64,000 bases of DNA, taken from NCBI GenBank assembly GCA_910589415.1, contig OU342631.1, forward strand, positions 16,802,001 to 16,866,000, read 5' to 3'. Positions within the stretch are counted from its first letter, which is position 1. The number at the start of each line of letters is the position of its first letter. Source of the DNA: Malachius bipustulatus. Its lineage: Eukaryota > Arthropoda > Insecta > Coleoptera > Melyridae. The translations under genes and the position numbers were made by a program. Shown here piece by piece: positions 1 to 12,175 of the stretch. A model generated the notes under the pieces. That model worked only from the letters and a program-made list of their open reading frames with translations. It ran no database searches and was not told where the DNA came from.

Positions 1-2541
1 AATTACATACTCATAATAATAATTACAATGGGTATAATCAGCATTTGGATTATCAGTGCTTAAGATTCCAACAAGTGTACGAACATTTTCAACATCTTCA
101 AACCATCCCTATTAAAACTTGGTCAATTTTAAAGCATCTAATCTCCAGCTGGGCCCTCAACTACTACTTATTACATGGTACAAATACAGATTATAAATTT
201 TTACTGCCTTCTAGAATGCTTTAAAACTGACTTAGTTTCTCTTGCAAGAGCATCCTAAGACCCCTGCAGCAAGGATCAAAGAAAACGTACAAACGACTTT
301 TTTGGACTAGATACCTAATGTTTCTGTATGAAAATTAATTTTGTGGAATAGTCATTGTTTAAGATGCTGATAGTAAACTCGAAGAAACAAGACATGAATT
401 TTTCAGAAGAACTAGCGATTTATTTCATTATCGATCAATAATGAAAAAGTTTCAATTTATTTATTTATTCCAATTATCATATCTGTTAATTAGAAACAGG
501 TTTATACCCCCCAAACATAATTATGTGTAAGTACATCACTGTAAGACAAGATTTCAAAAAATATAAAATTTATTGGAAAAGGTAAAACAGCAAGCCGAGA
601 GGATTTAATAATTCTTCTTTCTCGAGCCCATTGTGTTCGGAAAATTTAAGGTGGCCGCTCTCGTCCAGCGACTCTGAACAGAAGAATGAGGTGAAAAAAA
701 TTCCACAACCCAAAATTTCAACTCCAACTTCCACATAAATTTATAGAATTGTTGATTTCGTATTTTTCTTGAGAAATTCTTCGTTTGAAATTATTTTGAT
801 CCTCAATAATTGGTGTTGTCTGACATTAGATTTTCACATTTTCGCAATCAAAAGCCAAAAAGAAGTGTTTTTCTCAGTTTAAGTGCGGTTGCGAGCTCAA
901 TTTCTGAAAAATTACGAAATTCATCAAGTTTGTCTAAGAAAAATTCTGACTTATTGCATTATACCCTAAAAAAAACACAATAAAAGAGGTCAAGAGACTG
1001 CAACGCGGGGAGGAAGAAGAGAAACTACCAAGACAAACGTGTGTTTTTAAAAAAATACATAAATTTAAAATATTAAAAAATCGTGACACGGATGAAAATC
1101 AAATCTCTTCCAATCTTAAAGATAAAGAAATGAATAAAGAAAATAAATGTTTCCTGTCCTCTGACTCAAAGCTATGTCAGGAACCAATTTTTGTACAAAA
1201 ATCGGCTCGTCTCAGATAAAAATAGGTAAGACTTGCTGCAAGCTTTTGTCTTCTGTCTCAATTAATCACTAAAATCGACATCTCGTAGGTACTCTGACAA
1301 TTGTTTTCATACACTGGTTTCAAAAGACAAGACATTCAAGGATGCTCTATCGTCAATCTTCGTTTCAATGAAACAGAATTTCAGACTAAGCTAGAAAAAT
1401 ACAAAATTTCTTCAACTATCAAAATATACAAACATAAAACCTAATAATTATTATATCTATATATGTATGTACAAACAATGTTGAAAACATTCGTAGTGAT
1501 TAGTAAATAATAATTATAAACAAAAATAATACAATTTTATATCCTCCAGTTAATAAGGAGCGATTTTGGTCTAACAGAGTGATTAAATCAATAATCAATT
1601 GCACGGTTAATGTTCTAATTTAACTTTAATAAGACAATAATTTACAATAATAATTAACAACACTTTAAATACCTATGTTTAAATTCGCGAAATTACAACT
1701 TAAAGCGTAATGGCAGTACTTAGTACCATTAATGGTTAACCTTACTAAACTTAAGCGATAATCCTTGACCATTCAATGCTCAATTATTAATAATAAATTT
1801 TAAATTTAAAAACAAAGAGGCAGTGGGTTATTTTTTAAGATTTGGCACTTGCACTTCACAACAAAAACCTCCTTAGATCTTAGATCGGATTGGATAATTT
1901 CTTTCGTAAAAATATTATGGTCAAGGAAAATGCTGTTAACTAAGTAGGCAGGTACTTACATCCATAAATGTAGAAAGATGATTCCTTGATTAATTATGAT
2001 ACCATGACACTATGTCAAGAGTTACTAAATAGGTAAATATCAAGATCGCGAGATAGAGATAGGATAGGAAAATTTGAAAATTGTCTAATACCACCAAAAC
2101 TGGTAAAGAAGAAAAACATAAAATTTGGTGATTTCATTCAACTATTTAGGAACGGCCAATCAGACAGGATGATGGCAATTCTAGAATTCTTCTTATTCAG
2201 GAGTGTGATAGTTCAAGGGCAAGAGTGCACGGTCAAAAATGAAATAAATTTTATCATCTCTAAGGACAACAATAAAGAATGTCGCTGAAAAAAGAGCTCT
2301 TAGCGTAATTTTCAGGACGTTTGAACATTTTCTCTAATTTTTTTATAATGTAACTTTTTAGTCACTGACATGCAAATAAACGTTGTTCTTCAATAAAATA
2401 AACTTTCTATTTTGTTTCCAATTTCTAGTTTGCATTATGTTAAAAGGATTTATAAGACCTGTTATCATTAGTCTCACAATTAATCACAGAATCATTTTGA
2501 CTGCTAATCAACTCAATAACACCAAATAATACAACATAAAT
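1..2541. other. unc-5 3' UTR and downstream flank
   Basis: AT-rich DNA below the unc-5 stop codon. The gene runs on the minus strand, so its 3' UTR must begin here. I could not choose a polyadenylation site with confidence: several TTTATT motifs (AATAAA on the minus strand) occur, for example near 460-470 and 570. I see no exon, RNA gene or recognisable repeat. Confidence 0.5.
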
Positions 2542-4031
2542 TTACAGCCAATTAGGTCCCATGGTATTTTCTAGCACTTTAACAGCGTCGAACCTCTCCA
2601 TACCTTCGAGGATCTGTTTGAGTTCAGTCAAGGCGTTACTTTGCCTATTCCTGGCCTCCCAAAGATCCAGTATGCAGTCCGTGGGCGACGGTTTCGTGGC
2701 GAAGAAATTAATATACCTATCGACATTCAAAGCGTGACAAAGCATTCTCCAGTCATTACCTCTAGACACGGGAGGATCTAAACACTGACACAATTGCTTT
2801 CTAGTTTGCTTACTTAACCTAAAGTTGAAGTCGTCGCAAGTAGACACACCACGATCGGTCACGATCATATTCCGAGCGATCTTCGACGACGTAGACGCGT
2901 CTTCCTGCTGCTGGGGCAGTTTGCAGTTTTTGGCACTTTTCGGGGAATGCGCGAATTCCACAGACTTCTTCGAATCGCTCGATCTGCTTGTTTCACTCTG
3001 GATCGTTATTTTTGGCACCAGTTCATTGTAGATGGCTTTCGGGGTGTTTGCTTTCGCTGAGATCATATCACCGTCGTCCTTGCAGATTATCTCGAATACT
3101 TGTTGGTGTTCGAAATTTTTCTGATTTATTCGTATCTTAAAAGAGAGGTTCCGGCTAATTTCATACGATTCCAAGGTGAAGGAGCAATGCAAACTATTAC
3201 TGTTAGCTTGCCATAAATGTTTGAATGGTATCTCTTGATAATTCGAGCAAGTCTTCGCTTTCCAACCTTCGCTAATGCAATCAAGCATTAGACATAAATT
3301 GTTACCACCGTCTTGGAATTTAATCGATTTAGGCTCATCTAAAAGGCTACCGCCTAATCTTTTTTCTTGCCCATATACGGTCTCCATTGAACTGTCAGTG
3401 TCTTCCAGGACATACACTCGTACACTATAATCAATCGATGATTGTAAGCATAATTTCGGTCCAAAAGCCGCCAACTTAAGCCTCTTCGTTGCATTACCTT
3501 TAGTTGTGGATCTCCCAACAATCACAAATCTCGATAGAACATCCGAGACCAAATAAGCGGCATCGTTATCCAACTGACAGAACACGCTGGTGTTGATAGT
3601 TTCCTCCCCTAGTTGCACCGCAGTCTGCCACTGTGAATCACTACAGTCGCTCTGAAGAACCGAAATTGACCAGCAATTATAACTAATATCGGCGCAGTGT
3701 GGGATCTTCAGCACGACCGGTTTGTTCAAGGAGATATTAGGCCCGCAGGAAACCACCGGACTTAACTGGGTCAGATGCTCAGCCAATTTAGGCCTGAAGC
3801 AGTCTTCGTTGAGGATCGAGAGGAAGATCTCCTGCTTTCTGCAACGCGAGACTCCCGCTTCTGGGATAAGGAGACTTACAGCAGATTCGGGGAGGCTGAG
3901 GAAGGCTCCGTTTGTGGTAACTGTGGCACTGGTGTAGTTACCGCTTGTCGTGGGGGTCACTGCATAGGCCGTTGGGAGGTTCGCTAGAGGGAGTGTTACT
4001 TGTTCTGTTGCTACTTCGTAGGTCGAATCGG
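2542..4031 (-). CDS. unc-5: UNC-5 netrin receptor, terminal exon (ZU5-UPA-death domain)
   Basis: Last coding exon of the UNC-5 family receptor, a single-pass protein that binds netrin and mediates repulsive axon guidance. Seen: after a cag acceptor just above 4031 the frame runs 495 complete codons to a TAA at 2542-2544. Counting from the in-frame GTG at 3960, a ZU5 domain lies at about residues 18-115 (it opens GAFLSLPESAVSLLIPEAG). A UPA-like region follows at about 165-295 and a death domain at about 378-468, ending MGPNWL. Known: this ZU5-UPA-death order is the cytoplasmic tail of UNC-5, where the domains hold a closed inhibitory state and can signal apoptosis in vertebrates. The linker of about 80 residues between UPA and death domain is rich in Ser, Lys and Gln. 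The codon split with the previous exon gives Ser (phase 1). Confidence 0.93.
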
Positions 4032-4428
4032 CTGAAAAATGTGAAAATTAGTCACATAGATGTTAAAATAGTTCTAGAAAGTCGATATGTTTTTGAAATC
4101 AATCCTTACGGACCACGTGTTTTGATAGTTTAAGAAATAAATGGGTTTCTCCCAGAAATGTGTTTTTGCTACTTTTTAAAGGGAGGAAATTTTTCTTTTA
4201 TATGAATTTGTGATTTGTTTAGTTTTTAAAGCAATACAGAAAGCAGATTTTTTTCAGAGATTGGAACATCATCACGATTTCCATATATAGATTCTTTGGA
4301 GCTAGGGAAAAGATTTGTGTAGCTTTTGGCCGTACAAGAGAAAGAAGTGATGTTTCTACAGAATTTGACATTTGGTTGAAACAGCAATTAACCGGAAGAT
4401 TAAAAAAAAAACATAATTTCATACTTAC
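4032..4428. other. unc-5: unc-5 intron, 397 bp
   Basis: On the minus strand it begins gtaagtat after the juxtamembrane exon and ends ttttcag before the terminal exon. It is phase 1 and AT-rich. Nothing else is visible. Confidence 0.85.
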
Positions 4429-4692
4429 AGTTGTTGGTGAATCCGCTCAATTGACTTCGTTTCCCGCTAGATGACTCGAGCGTAGAACTAGTAGCGGGAG
4501 ACATCTGTATATCGCTACCTGAAGCTAAATGAGGAACGTCGTAGTGGTGCTCCGAGACCGACCTGGTCACCTGGGAGGTAGCCGGAGGAGTAGAATACGG
4601 ATACTCGTAGCACGGGGGGACAGTTTTCGTGACATCTGGCTGGAGATTTAGCGACTTCTTATCATGCTCCGGGTAGAATTCCGGATGATACT
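4429..4692 (-). CDS. unc-5: UNC-5 juxtamembrane cytoplasmic exon
   Basis: A 264-bp exon (88 codons, phase 1 at both ends) with acceptor tttttcag above 4692 and donor gtaagt below 4429. It opens EYHPEFYPEHDKK and ends SQLSGFTNN. It encodes the low-complexity cytoplasmic segment between the membrane and ZU5. It is rich in Tyr, Ser and Pro, with a YEYPY cluster and a YDVP motif (4532-4543) that fits the pY-D-x-P consensus for Crk-type SH2 domains. UNC-5 receptors are known to be tyrosine-phosphorylated in this part of the tail, but which kinase or adaptor acts here is inference. Both flanking exons join it without breaking the frame. Confidence 0.88.
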
Positions 4693-6981
4693 CTGAAAAA
4701 GAGACGGCCAGGCTATGAATCGTTAAACTAAAACATAACGAAGCTGTAAACGAAACGACGCGACGAGAGCAAAGCGTGGGCCTTTATTGAAAGTAATTCT
4801 AAATGATAATTGTGGCTTACAACTTGTTGAACGAGTTTAATGTTAATGTCCAAGAAGTGCAGTTCCTCGCGATATTGTTCTAGCTACTGCAGAGGTGGGT
4901 GTACGGATCTGATAATATGGGATTTTTCAGGACTTTTACCTCTAATTTACATACCTCTACACCTTTATCGTGCTGCAGGTATCAGGACTGTAATAACGGA
5001 GTCTTTAATTTGATAATTAATTGACCAATAAAATACGAAATATATATAGATAAATGTATGTTTATCTTGGTTTGGTCTTGGTCTTGGTCGTTTTGATGCT
5101 ACCTGGACTTGGACATAAAATTCAGTTAATCCAGTAATATTGAAGGCTGGCAGTAAATAAATACTAGGCTTAATCGCAGCATCGTTCTTTATGTTACACC
5201 TTAGGTAGGTACATTGTTTGCTGTTTGTTACCTATACCTATCGACAGGATAGGATTATGTATGTATGAGACTTGGATGATTCAGGTTTTCAAGGCCACTT
5301 ATTAATTTTTTTCGGTACTCTTAATAATCAGAGATCACTTCTTCAATAAGGAAAATTACTTGCTGGAGCTCTGGTTATTATCTTTTTCATTAAAGGATGC
5401 TGTAGCGAGCCGAGTAAACATAGCATCACACCGAGATTCCTGAAAATCTTGAAAAAGGTATATTGAATCATCAGCTAGTCGACATACCTGCTACATGGAG
5501 CAAATAACACACTCGTCATACTCGACTAGGTAAAGTCGTTTTTTTTTCTTTCTGAAATGCGTAGAATTCATTTGTACGACATGCCTGGATACATGTACGT
5601 TCAGTGAAATAGAAACAGATAACGGACAGCTAGAATTTTATGTTCTTTGTGTTCTTTATTACCAAAATTTACATGAAACATATGTCCATTTCATGGACGT
5701 TAAAAATTATACTGGATTGATTATTATAGAACGACTTGGAAGGATTAGAACTACTGGTCTATTGTTACTAAAATACGGAAAGCCATAATTCTGAATTTCA
5801 GCATACGATAGATATACCTGCTTTTATTCACAATATTCAGGTAGGTATTACGATATCAGCTGTTATAACATATTTATTATCTCGAAACTGCCACAATAAG
5901 CGAGTTGTTTTTGTTTCAGGAGTAACGGGACGGTTGGCCACTCATTCTGTACCCATTTCGTCAATCTATTTTGTTGCCTCATTAAAACTTTGTTCAATTG
6001 CAAACGAGCTAGTTATTTGTGTATTTAGAATCTGCCCATTAATTAATATTTTGAAAGCAAGTACCTACTTGTGTTTAGTTATCTTACACCATGGCACAGA
6101 CTAAATTTCAAAAAAATTCAACCCGAATATAAATATTTATGAATTAATTGGCACGGAGATCATTCAAACCATCATTTAATTCATCGCAGTCTCCGTCAGT
6201 ACACAGTTTAGGATAAATCATCATGCTAAATCTAAAATACATTTTCTCGGAAGTATGCACTCTGTAGGGGCCACTGCAATAATCAAGGCTGAATCCTAAA
6301 GTCTCCTCATTTATTGATTTGAAAATTTTGACTAGGTCAATTGAGAAGATGTTACCTTTTTTCAGTTAGAATCTTTCTAAATAAATTCCTCTATTTGGAA
6401 GTCATTTATGTAAAAAAAAACTGCGTTTTTATAATTAATTGCAATAAGTATTAATAATTGCAGTAAACATTCTTATGAAGCACCTATTTAAAATCATAAA
6501 TTATTGAGCACGATGTTTTAGAACCTCCAGTCATATAAAACGTTCATGCTTCTTCGAAATACCTCCTGTAAATAATGTAGGAATTTCAGTGTTTTCAGTG
6601 CGTGAATAATTCCGATGCAGCAGTTGACAGGCTACACGGATAGCCGAGTGTCACATGAAATATACGCTCCCCAAGGCATGTGTACTTCATTTATTATGGA
6701 TCTTTTCATAATTAAAATATGATAGATAAGCGGGAAGTGCAATTAGGAGCTGGCTGCTGGAGATTTTACGACCTTGGGAGCGACGACCAAATGTGAACCA
6801 GATGCGACTAGCCGCATAAAAAAATTGGAGAGAAGTGAGTGCGGAAAAGTCGACTTTGGCCGCTGTAAATGGTCTGCGACTTAATAATTGCTCCTGAGTG
6901 TGCAGATGAAGTTTTTATGGAGCGGCTCAAAATTCGTTCCGAGGCTAAAAAAGATTAAAGCATGTCTAATTACTAGTCTAA

Positions 6982-7130
6982 TGCCCGTATTCACAAACGA
7001 TAATTTCCTAAATAATTACGTAATTATTTAAATGAGTGAGATGGAGATATGCAGTTTTTTTGCAATAGAATGAGATGGGGATAATTGATTACGTAATTAT
7101 TTAGGAAATTATCGTTTGTGAATACGGGCA
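6982..7130. mobile_element. MITE, PIF/Harbinger-like, copy 1
   Basis: A 149-bp element whose first and last 43 bases are perfect inverted repeats beginning TGCCCGTATTCACAAACG. It is flanked by the trinucleotide TAA on both sides (6979-6981 and 7131-7133). There is no coding capacity. A 3-bp TWA duplication is the hallmark of PIF/Harbinger transposition, so that class is inferred. A diverged relative lies at 22806-22963 with the same TAA flanks and a similar core (GGATGGAGATAT, then AATGAG). Perfect arms suggest fairly recent movement of this copy. Confidence 0.8.
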
Positions 7131-7507
7131 TAATAATTATAAATATAAGACTGACACATAGTAATTTCAAGTACCTAAACTTGATTTGGTCGAAACTGCT
7201 TCATTTTTCAGGCCAAATCGACAATCTGCAATGATGCAATTTACTGGATAATTCAAGAATGGTATTTTTGGTAAAATTGTTCTAGGCACCGACATTTACA
7301 AATATATTTTTATACTTCTGTGTTGTCAATGATATACAGCTTGAGTATTTGTTATTAAGCCCTCGTAAAATTTTTATTTATTTTGCGATTTTAACGTAAT
7401 TTTTTTAATGGAAGAGGCTTGATAAACTTTTTTTTGATCAAAAAGCGCCTCATTACTACAAAATCCAAGGCCTAATTATTCAGTGCTGAGTGCTGGTAGT
7501 AAAATTT

Positions 7508-7735
7508 CAAGAATTCTATAGTTATGATTTTTTAGAGTAAATCTGGATACGCCACTGGATTCACCACTCTTAAAAAAGACGCTATACTAAATTTTGACGA
7601 AACCTGTTGACAATAATTAACGATTTTATTGTAAAATTAATATTTGAAGAATTATTGATAGTGGCGATTTTTTGAGAGTAATTCTTTGCACGCCACTGGA
7701 TTCATCACCTCTTAAAACCGTACTATATAGGTATA
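7508..7735. repeat. imperfect direct repeat, about 141-bp period
   Basis: Two related blocks share GAATT(C/A), GATTTTTT, GAGTAA and the run GCCACTGGATTCA, which starts near 7551 and again near 7692, followed by CTCTTAAAA. It is probably an old local duplication or part of an unclassified repeat. Confidence 0.5.
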
Positions 7736-10700
7736 TAAATTTTTATTGAAATTTAAAATAAATAAAATTGAAACAAAATAATCTAAAGGACTTGAATTAA
7801 GTACTTTGTATGCGGTTAAACAAGATGAGCTATAAACTAAAAAACCGCTTCAGAAAAGTAGATCATTCTTAAAAGAAATTTCCACCCTCAGTTTTCGTAA
7901 CTGATTCTCAAGAACTTTACCGCCCTCATAAATAGAACAATCCAGTAAATCACCCGCTGGTAAACAGCAGCCGAGCACAACTATAGCTCTAGAGGGACTC
8001 CTATAAGGAATAAAATAATCCCAAATTCTGCCAGATTATAGAATATTGTCATAACCACATCTGAGAGGGGACCTTTATGATATCTATACAGATTCCCGTT
8101 GCCCTTGGAGAGAAGCCATAAAAAAAGGTATCATGCACTTAATAAAATTCCAGAACGAAAACAAGGTGAAAACGGTGGCAATAGAACGGGTGTAGGCAAA
8201 GGAAAACCACCTGGGAAATACGACGTTGAAACGGGTACACATTGCGGGTCTAAAAGTGGAGGTACAGTGTTGCCAAAATTGTATAAAATACGAGCCGCAG
8301 TATTTAATTCATGCTTCTGTTTCGCAGTTAACTCTATTGTTTCATGAATTGGTTGATAAAATATTCATAAAATGGGATGAAGTAAAAAAAGGTTTCGGTG
8401 CTTGTACTTTTTCACATCATAAAAACCGTCTTACAATTTTAAATGAACTCATACCAGGGTCAGAAATAAGTAGAATGATCATAGAAATAAAAGAAAGGTA
8501 TAAAAAAATGACTTTACTCATAAAAATCAGACAGTTCAGGTACACTAGAAAAAGAGAAATCTTCCATTCGAATTTTTGGATACTTATAAGCTTAACTCCA
8601 CAATAAGCAAGAAGACAGAATCTTCAATTCGAAGATATGGACGAACCGTTTCATTTCACCTTTTAGGGCTCATCTAGGGCTTGTTGGAAGGTTGGCTGGT
8701 CTTAAAGAAGACGTGTACCTAGTTGGTGTTTAGTGACTATTAACGACATCTAAAATTTTGGGGGCTAGAGCGGTATGACGCAGCTAAAAGCTTCGAAATG
8801 AAGCAAACTGATCTGCAGGAGTGATAATTGCTTCAATGAACTTGCAAGTGACCAACGTTAGATGTCGTTACGGGCTCCATGTCACTAGGCACCTTCAAGA
8901 CGATCCAACCTCCCAGAAAGCAGTCCACCGATGTCGTGATGGCATGCTGATGAGCTTTAGAGGGCGAAACTGCCCGTCCGCGTCTTCGGATCGAATGATT
9001 TTTTTCTGCTTGCTTATTACGAGCTCTCGTAAATGAGCTCAACGATTTATTCACTAGTTATCATTAAATTTTTGAATAAAACTCCTTCTAAATTTAACAA
9101 TAATATTATAAAATACTCAAAGCGGACGTATGATTCCCGAACAAACAGTTCTTGACTGTATGCAGTGGCAACAGAGCTTGGTGGGAAATAAAATCCCATC
9201 TCTAACGCAGTTTGGGTAACTTGATTGACCCGCTCCTACGCCAGTACTACCGACTTGCAGGAAATAAAATAAGAAAATAGAGAAAACAAACAACGATATC
9301 TTCCAGTCTGTTTACATAATCGAATCGACAAAATCAGGGAATAGAATCACGCTGACGTTCTTCCTGTCCGAGTCTGCGGGATTATTTATAGAGGAATCAC
9401 CGCTTCAGGACTATGTTCATAACAATTCATTTATATTTTATATTCAACTCCCAGTTTCAGCAATTGGAGTTCCATTTCATTCATGGAAGACACTTTCCAC
9501 TTGACCAAATTTGATTTCCCTGTTAACGCTAAGCAGATAAATTAGGAAGATCCGCAGCGACTTCTCTCAGAATTTCATCTCGTCCAATCCACGAGAAATC
9601 CAATTAATAATCCAGATAGTTGCCATTCTCAACATAACAGGAATCCCACACCTGATCTTCCAAGACTCTCTCCATTATTAATAGCCAGTTTCGAGTTATG
9701 ACAGCGGTCTGACGAGGATCCCACCTTGTTACTGTCCAGATCTGGCCGCCTCCACTACAAACAGTCAGACAAACAGACACACAATCCCCGTGCAATAAGT
9801 CAGCTCAGCATATCGTCCTTAATTAATGAGGGCGCTAATGCCCCGCTCAAGCTGCCTGGCCCGCCCGGTGGTTATTCTTCCATTATCCTTCTCGAGGGAC
9901 TTGATTTAGCGGATGATGGACGAGGAAGGACGCGGCGCGCAATTGTGGCCGCGAGTTGATGAATTGCGGACGGAGGAACGTTCATGAAAGGTTTAATAAC
10001 TGAGAAGGGAAATGGATGATGAAGGTGGAAAGTTGGTCAGTTTGTATAACATTTTTGTTCGTGGAAAGATGAGTTTAAAGACCGATTTCTTTCATGCTTT
10101 AAACTAGAAACTGGCAGGAAACTTTATTGAAATATTTACCACTTCTTTCAGATAACTTGAAGCTCTGTTAATTTATTCAGAACAAGAACATATAAACAAT
10201 CCAAGAAAAATTCTACTATAAAGTTTAGAAAAGAGCGGACATTCCTGAAACGAGGCCTAAAGATGTAAAAAAGACGAGGCGGGAGAGTTAAAAAAAATAC
10301 AACACAGTCTACCCGTGATGAAATAAAACCCAAAGGCACGCAAAAATACAATACAGGCTTCAAATCCTAAAAAGTTTTAAGCAATACGCGGAGAAATAAA
10401 AAATAAAAAACATAAAAGAGCAAAAACATGAGGGCCAAAACCCACTAAGAAAAAAGAAGGGTTGAGGGCTAAAAAATCTAATGTCTTCGAGGAATGTTGA
10501 AAGGAAAAATACAAAAGTATACAAATATTGCAAGCAAAAAACAAGTACAATAGCAGAGGGGCGAGGCCCAAGAAATACAAAACAAACTATGCTTGTAAAG
10601 TTTACAAAAAATATACAAGAGCAGTCGTGAAGCCTGAAACAGCGAGAAGATAGCTAAGGCTGTTTCGGGGAGCTTAAGTGTGAAATCTGCAGATCGATAG

Positions 10701-12028
10701 GTCATAGATCAGATTAAAGGCATCAGGCATGCAGCTTAACGGCATTGGTAACTTATATTAAACTTATTTTACTATAAAATCAACTTGAGTCGAGTCAATT
10801 TTTCCTCTAACCCTTTCCTTTCAATTTTTTCCTTTCTTCTATTTTGACTTACCTAGCTAGAGTAAAATTCAACCTTCAAGGATTTAGATTTTAAAGAAAC
10901 AGGTATCCAAGACAGTGAATTTAAATCAAGATCATCTAAAGATGGATCTGATTAATTCAAATCATGTTCCAGATAAGTCGTCCATGAAAAATTACCATGT
11001 GTGTAAATTTGAAATGTAGACAAAGCAGAGGTGCAGGTTTAGTTTAGAGTTACAATTTGGACTTGTGTTAGATTAACGATGTTTCCAAGCGGCCGCTTCG
11101 AGGATTTAAGACGGGAGCCAGCGGAGCGTGTCACTGGATGTGTCACAGTTTATTGAAAACAAACCAGCAAAATGTAACGGGAAGTCGGTGATTCCAGACC
11201 GGTGAGAGACACGCTGGATCGAACTCACTTATCGGAACAGATTAGGTTTCCATTCGGGAAGTATCCTGAATTATGTCATGGATCATGGATGGGAATTCTT
11301 TGAAATTAGATCGTTGTTGTTACCCGATTCCAGTCACGATGAATTTATGTAACGCACCGTTAATTATACTCGCACTACCTCAAATATAACAAAGATTTTC
11401 GAAATTAAACAAAGGGAACTTGAAAGTCGAATATTAATTTCATAAATCCAGGAACAGAGCGAAATAATATTAACGTCGATCTTCTTAATATCTTGATGCT
11501 CTAAGCTCCTAAGCTCCAATCCAATATCTTTGATAAGTATGAAGAATACACAATAAAATTTAATATTAAAAAACGTCCCGACTCAATTTAATTTATTCCC
11601 GACCTGAGAATTAATTAGATTTTGATTAAAATCAGACAAAGCTATTGTAATATGAAATGTATCTTTATCTTTGGCGAACGTCACTGATGGTAACGTTGGT
11701 TGACACAGCAAGCGTCATCGTAAGCCCTTCTGTTAGGATTTCGTGTCAGCTCTTGGCTATAAAAAGGAGCTCTTACAAGCTCTGAGGAAGCAATAATGAC
11801 ATTCACAATTAGCGAATATAAAGGCGGATCATTAATATCGCGTCTAAAGCCATTGTGATAAATGAAGTTCCGACTCTCTGCTTGTACAAGCACCGTCGAA
11901 GATGACCTAGATTCCCTAAGGACTAAGACAATGCGATCACATTGCTTGATAATTTTTAGTCTTCCCTCTAGATTATAATTAATTTCTAATCGGCCATTAA
12001 GACTCAGAATCAAGTTTGAGAAACTTAC

Positions 12029-12175
12029 CATTTGATGTCATGTTGTATAAACTTTGAAGTTCTCCCTTCTTTTTATAAACACGGACTACGATGAATGAAA
12101 GGACGCAGATGACGAAAACTGCTGTTGTTATTCCGATGTAGAGGGCGATGTCGTTCTGGGTGCTGTCGAAGTTCG
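12029..12175 (-). CDS. unc-5: UNC-5 transmembrane exon
   Basis: A 147-bp exon (49 codons, phase 1 at both ends). Acceptor ttttgtttcag lies above 12175 and donor gtaagttt below 12029. It reads ANFDSTQNDIALYIGITT at the start. About 20 hydrophobic residues follow (roughly IALYIGI through FIVV), then the basic stop-transfer RVYKKKG. The DIALYIG stretch before the helix matches the place and style of the vertebrate UNC5 segment before the membrane (D/E-V-A-L-Y-V-G). Its first codon is completed by the G that ends the TSP exon at 63075, which places this exon directly after the second thrombospondin repeat. Confidence 0.9.

Larger units (their letters stand above)
4693..12028. other. unc-5: unc-5 intron, 7.3 kb
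   Basis: Phase-1 intron between the transmembrane and juxtamembrane exons (donor gtaagttt, acceptor tttttcag on the minus strand). It carries a MITE at 6982-7130 and an imperfect direct repeat at 7508-7735. The remainder is AT-rich, with only short ORFs that show no family resemblance. If this intron were retained, the frame would reach a stop about 12 codons past the donor, giving a receptor with no ZU5 or death domain. Confidence 0.85.

Noticed and set aside
8226..8606. 126-codon plus-strand ORF
   Set aside because: No recognisable domain. It overlaps another ORF in a different frame with equal lack of support.
11681..12031. 116-codon minus-strand ORF overlapping the transmembrane exon donor
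   Set aside because: It is in a different frame from the exon and lies in the intron. The in-frame read-through stops after about a dozen codons.
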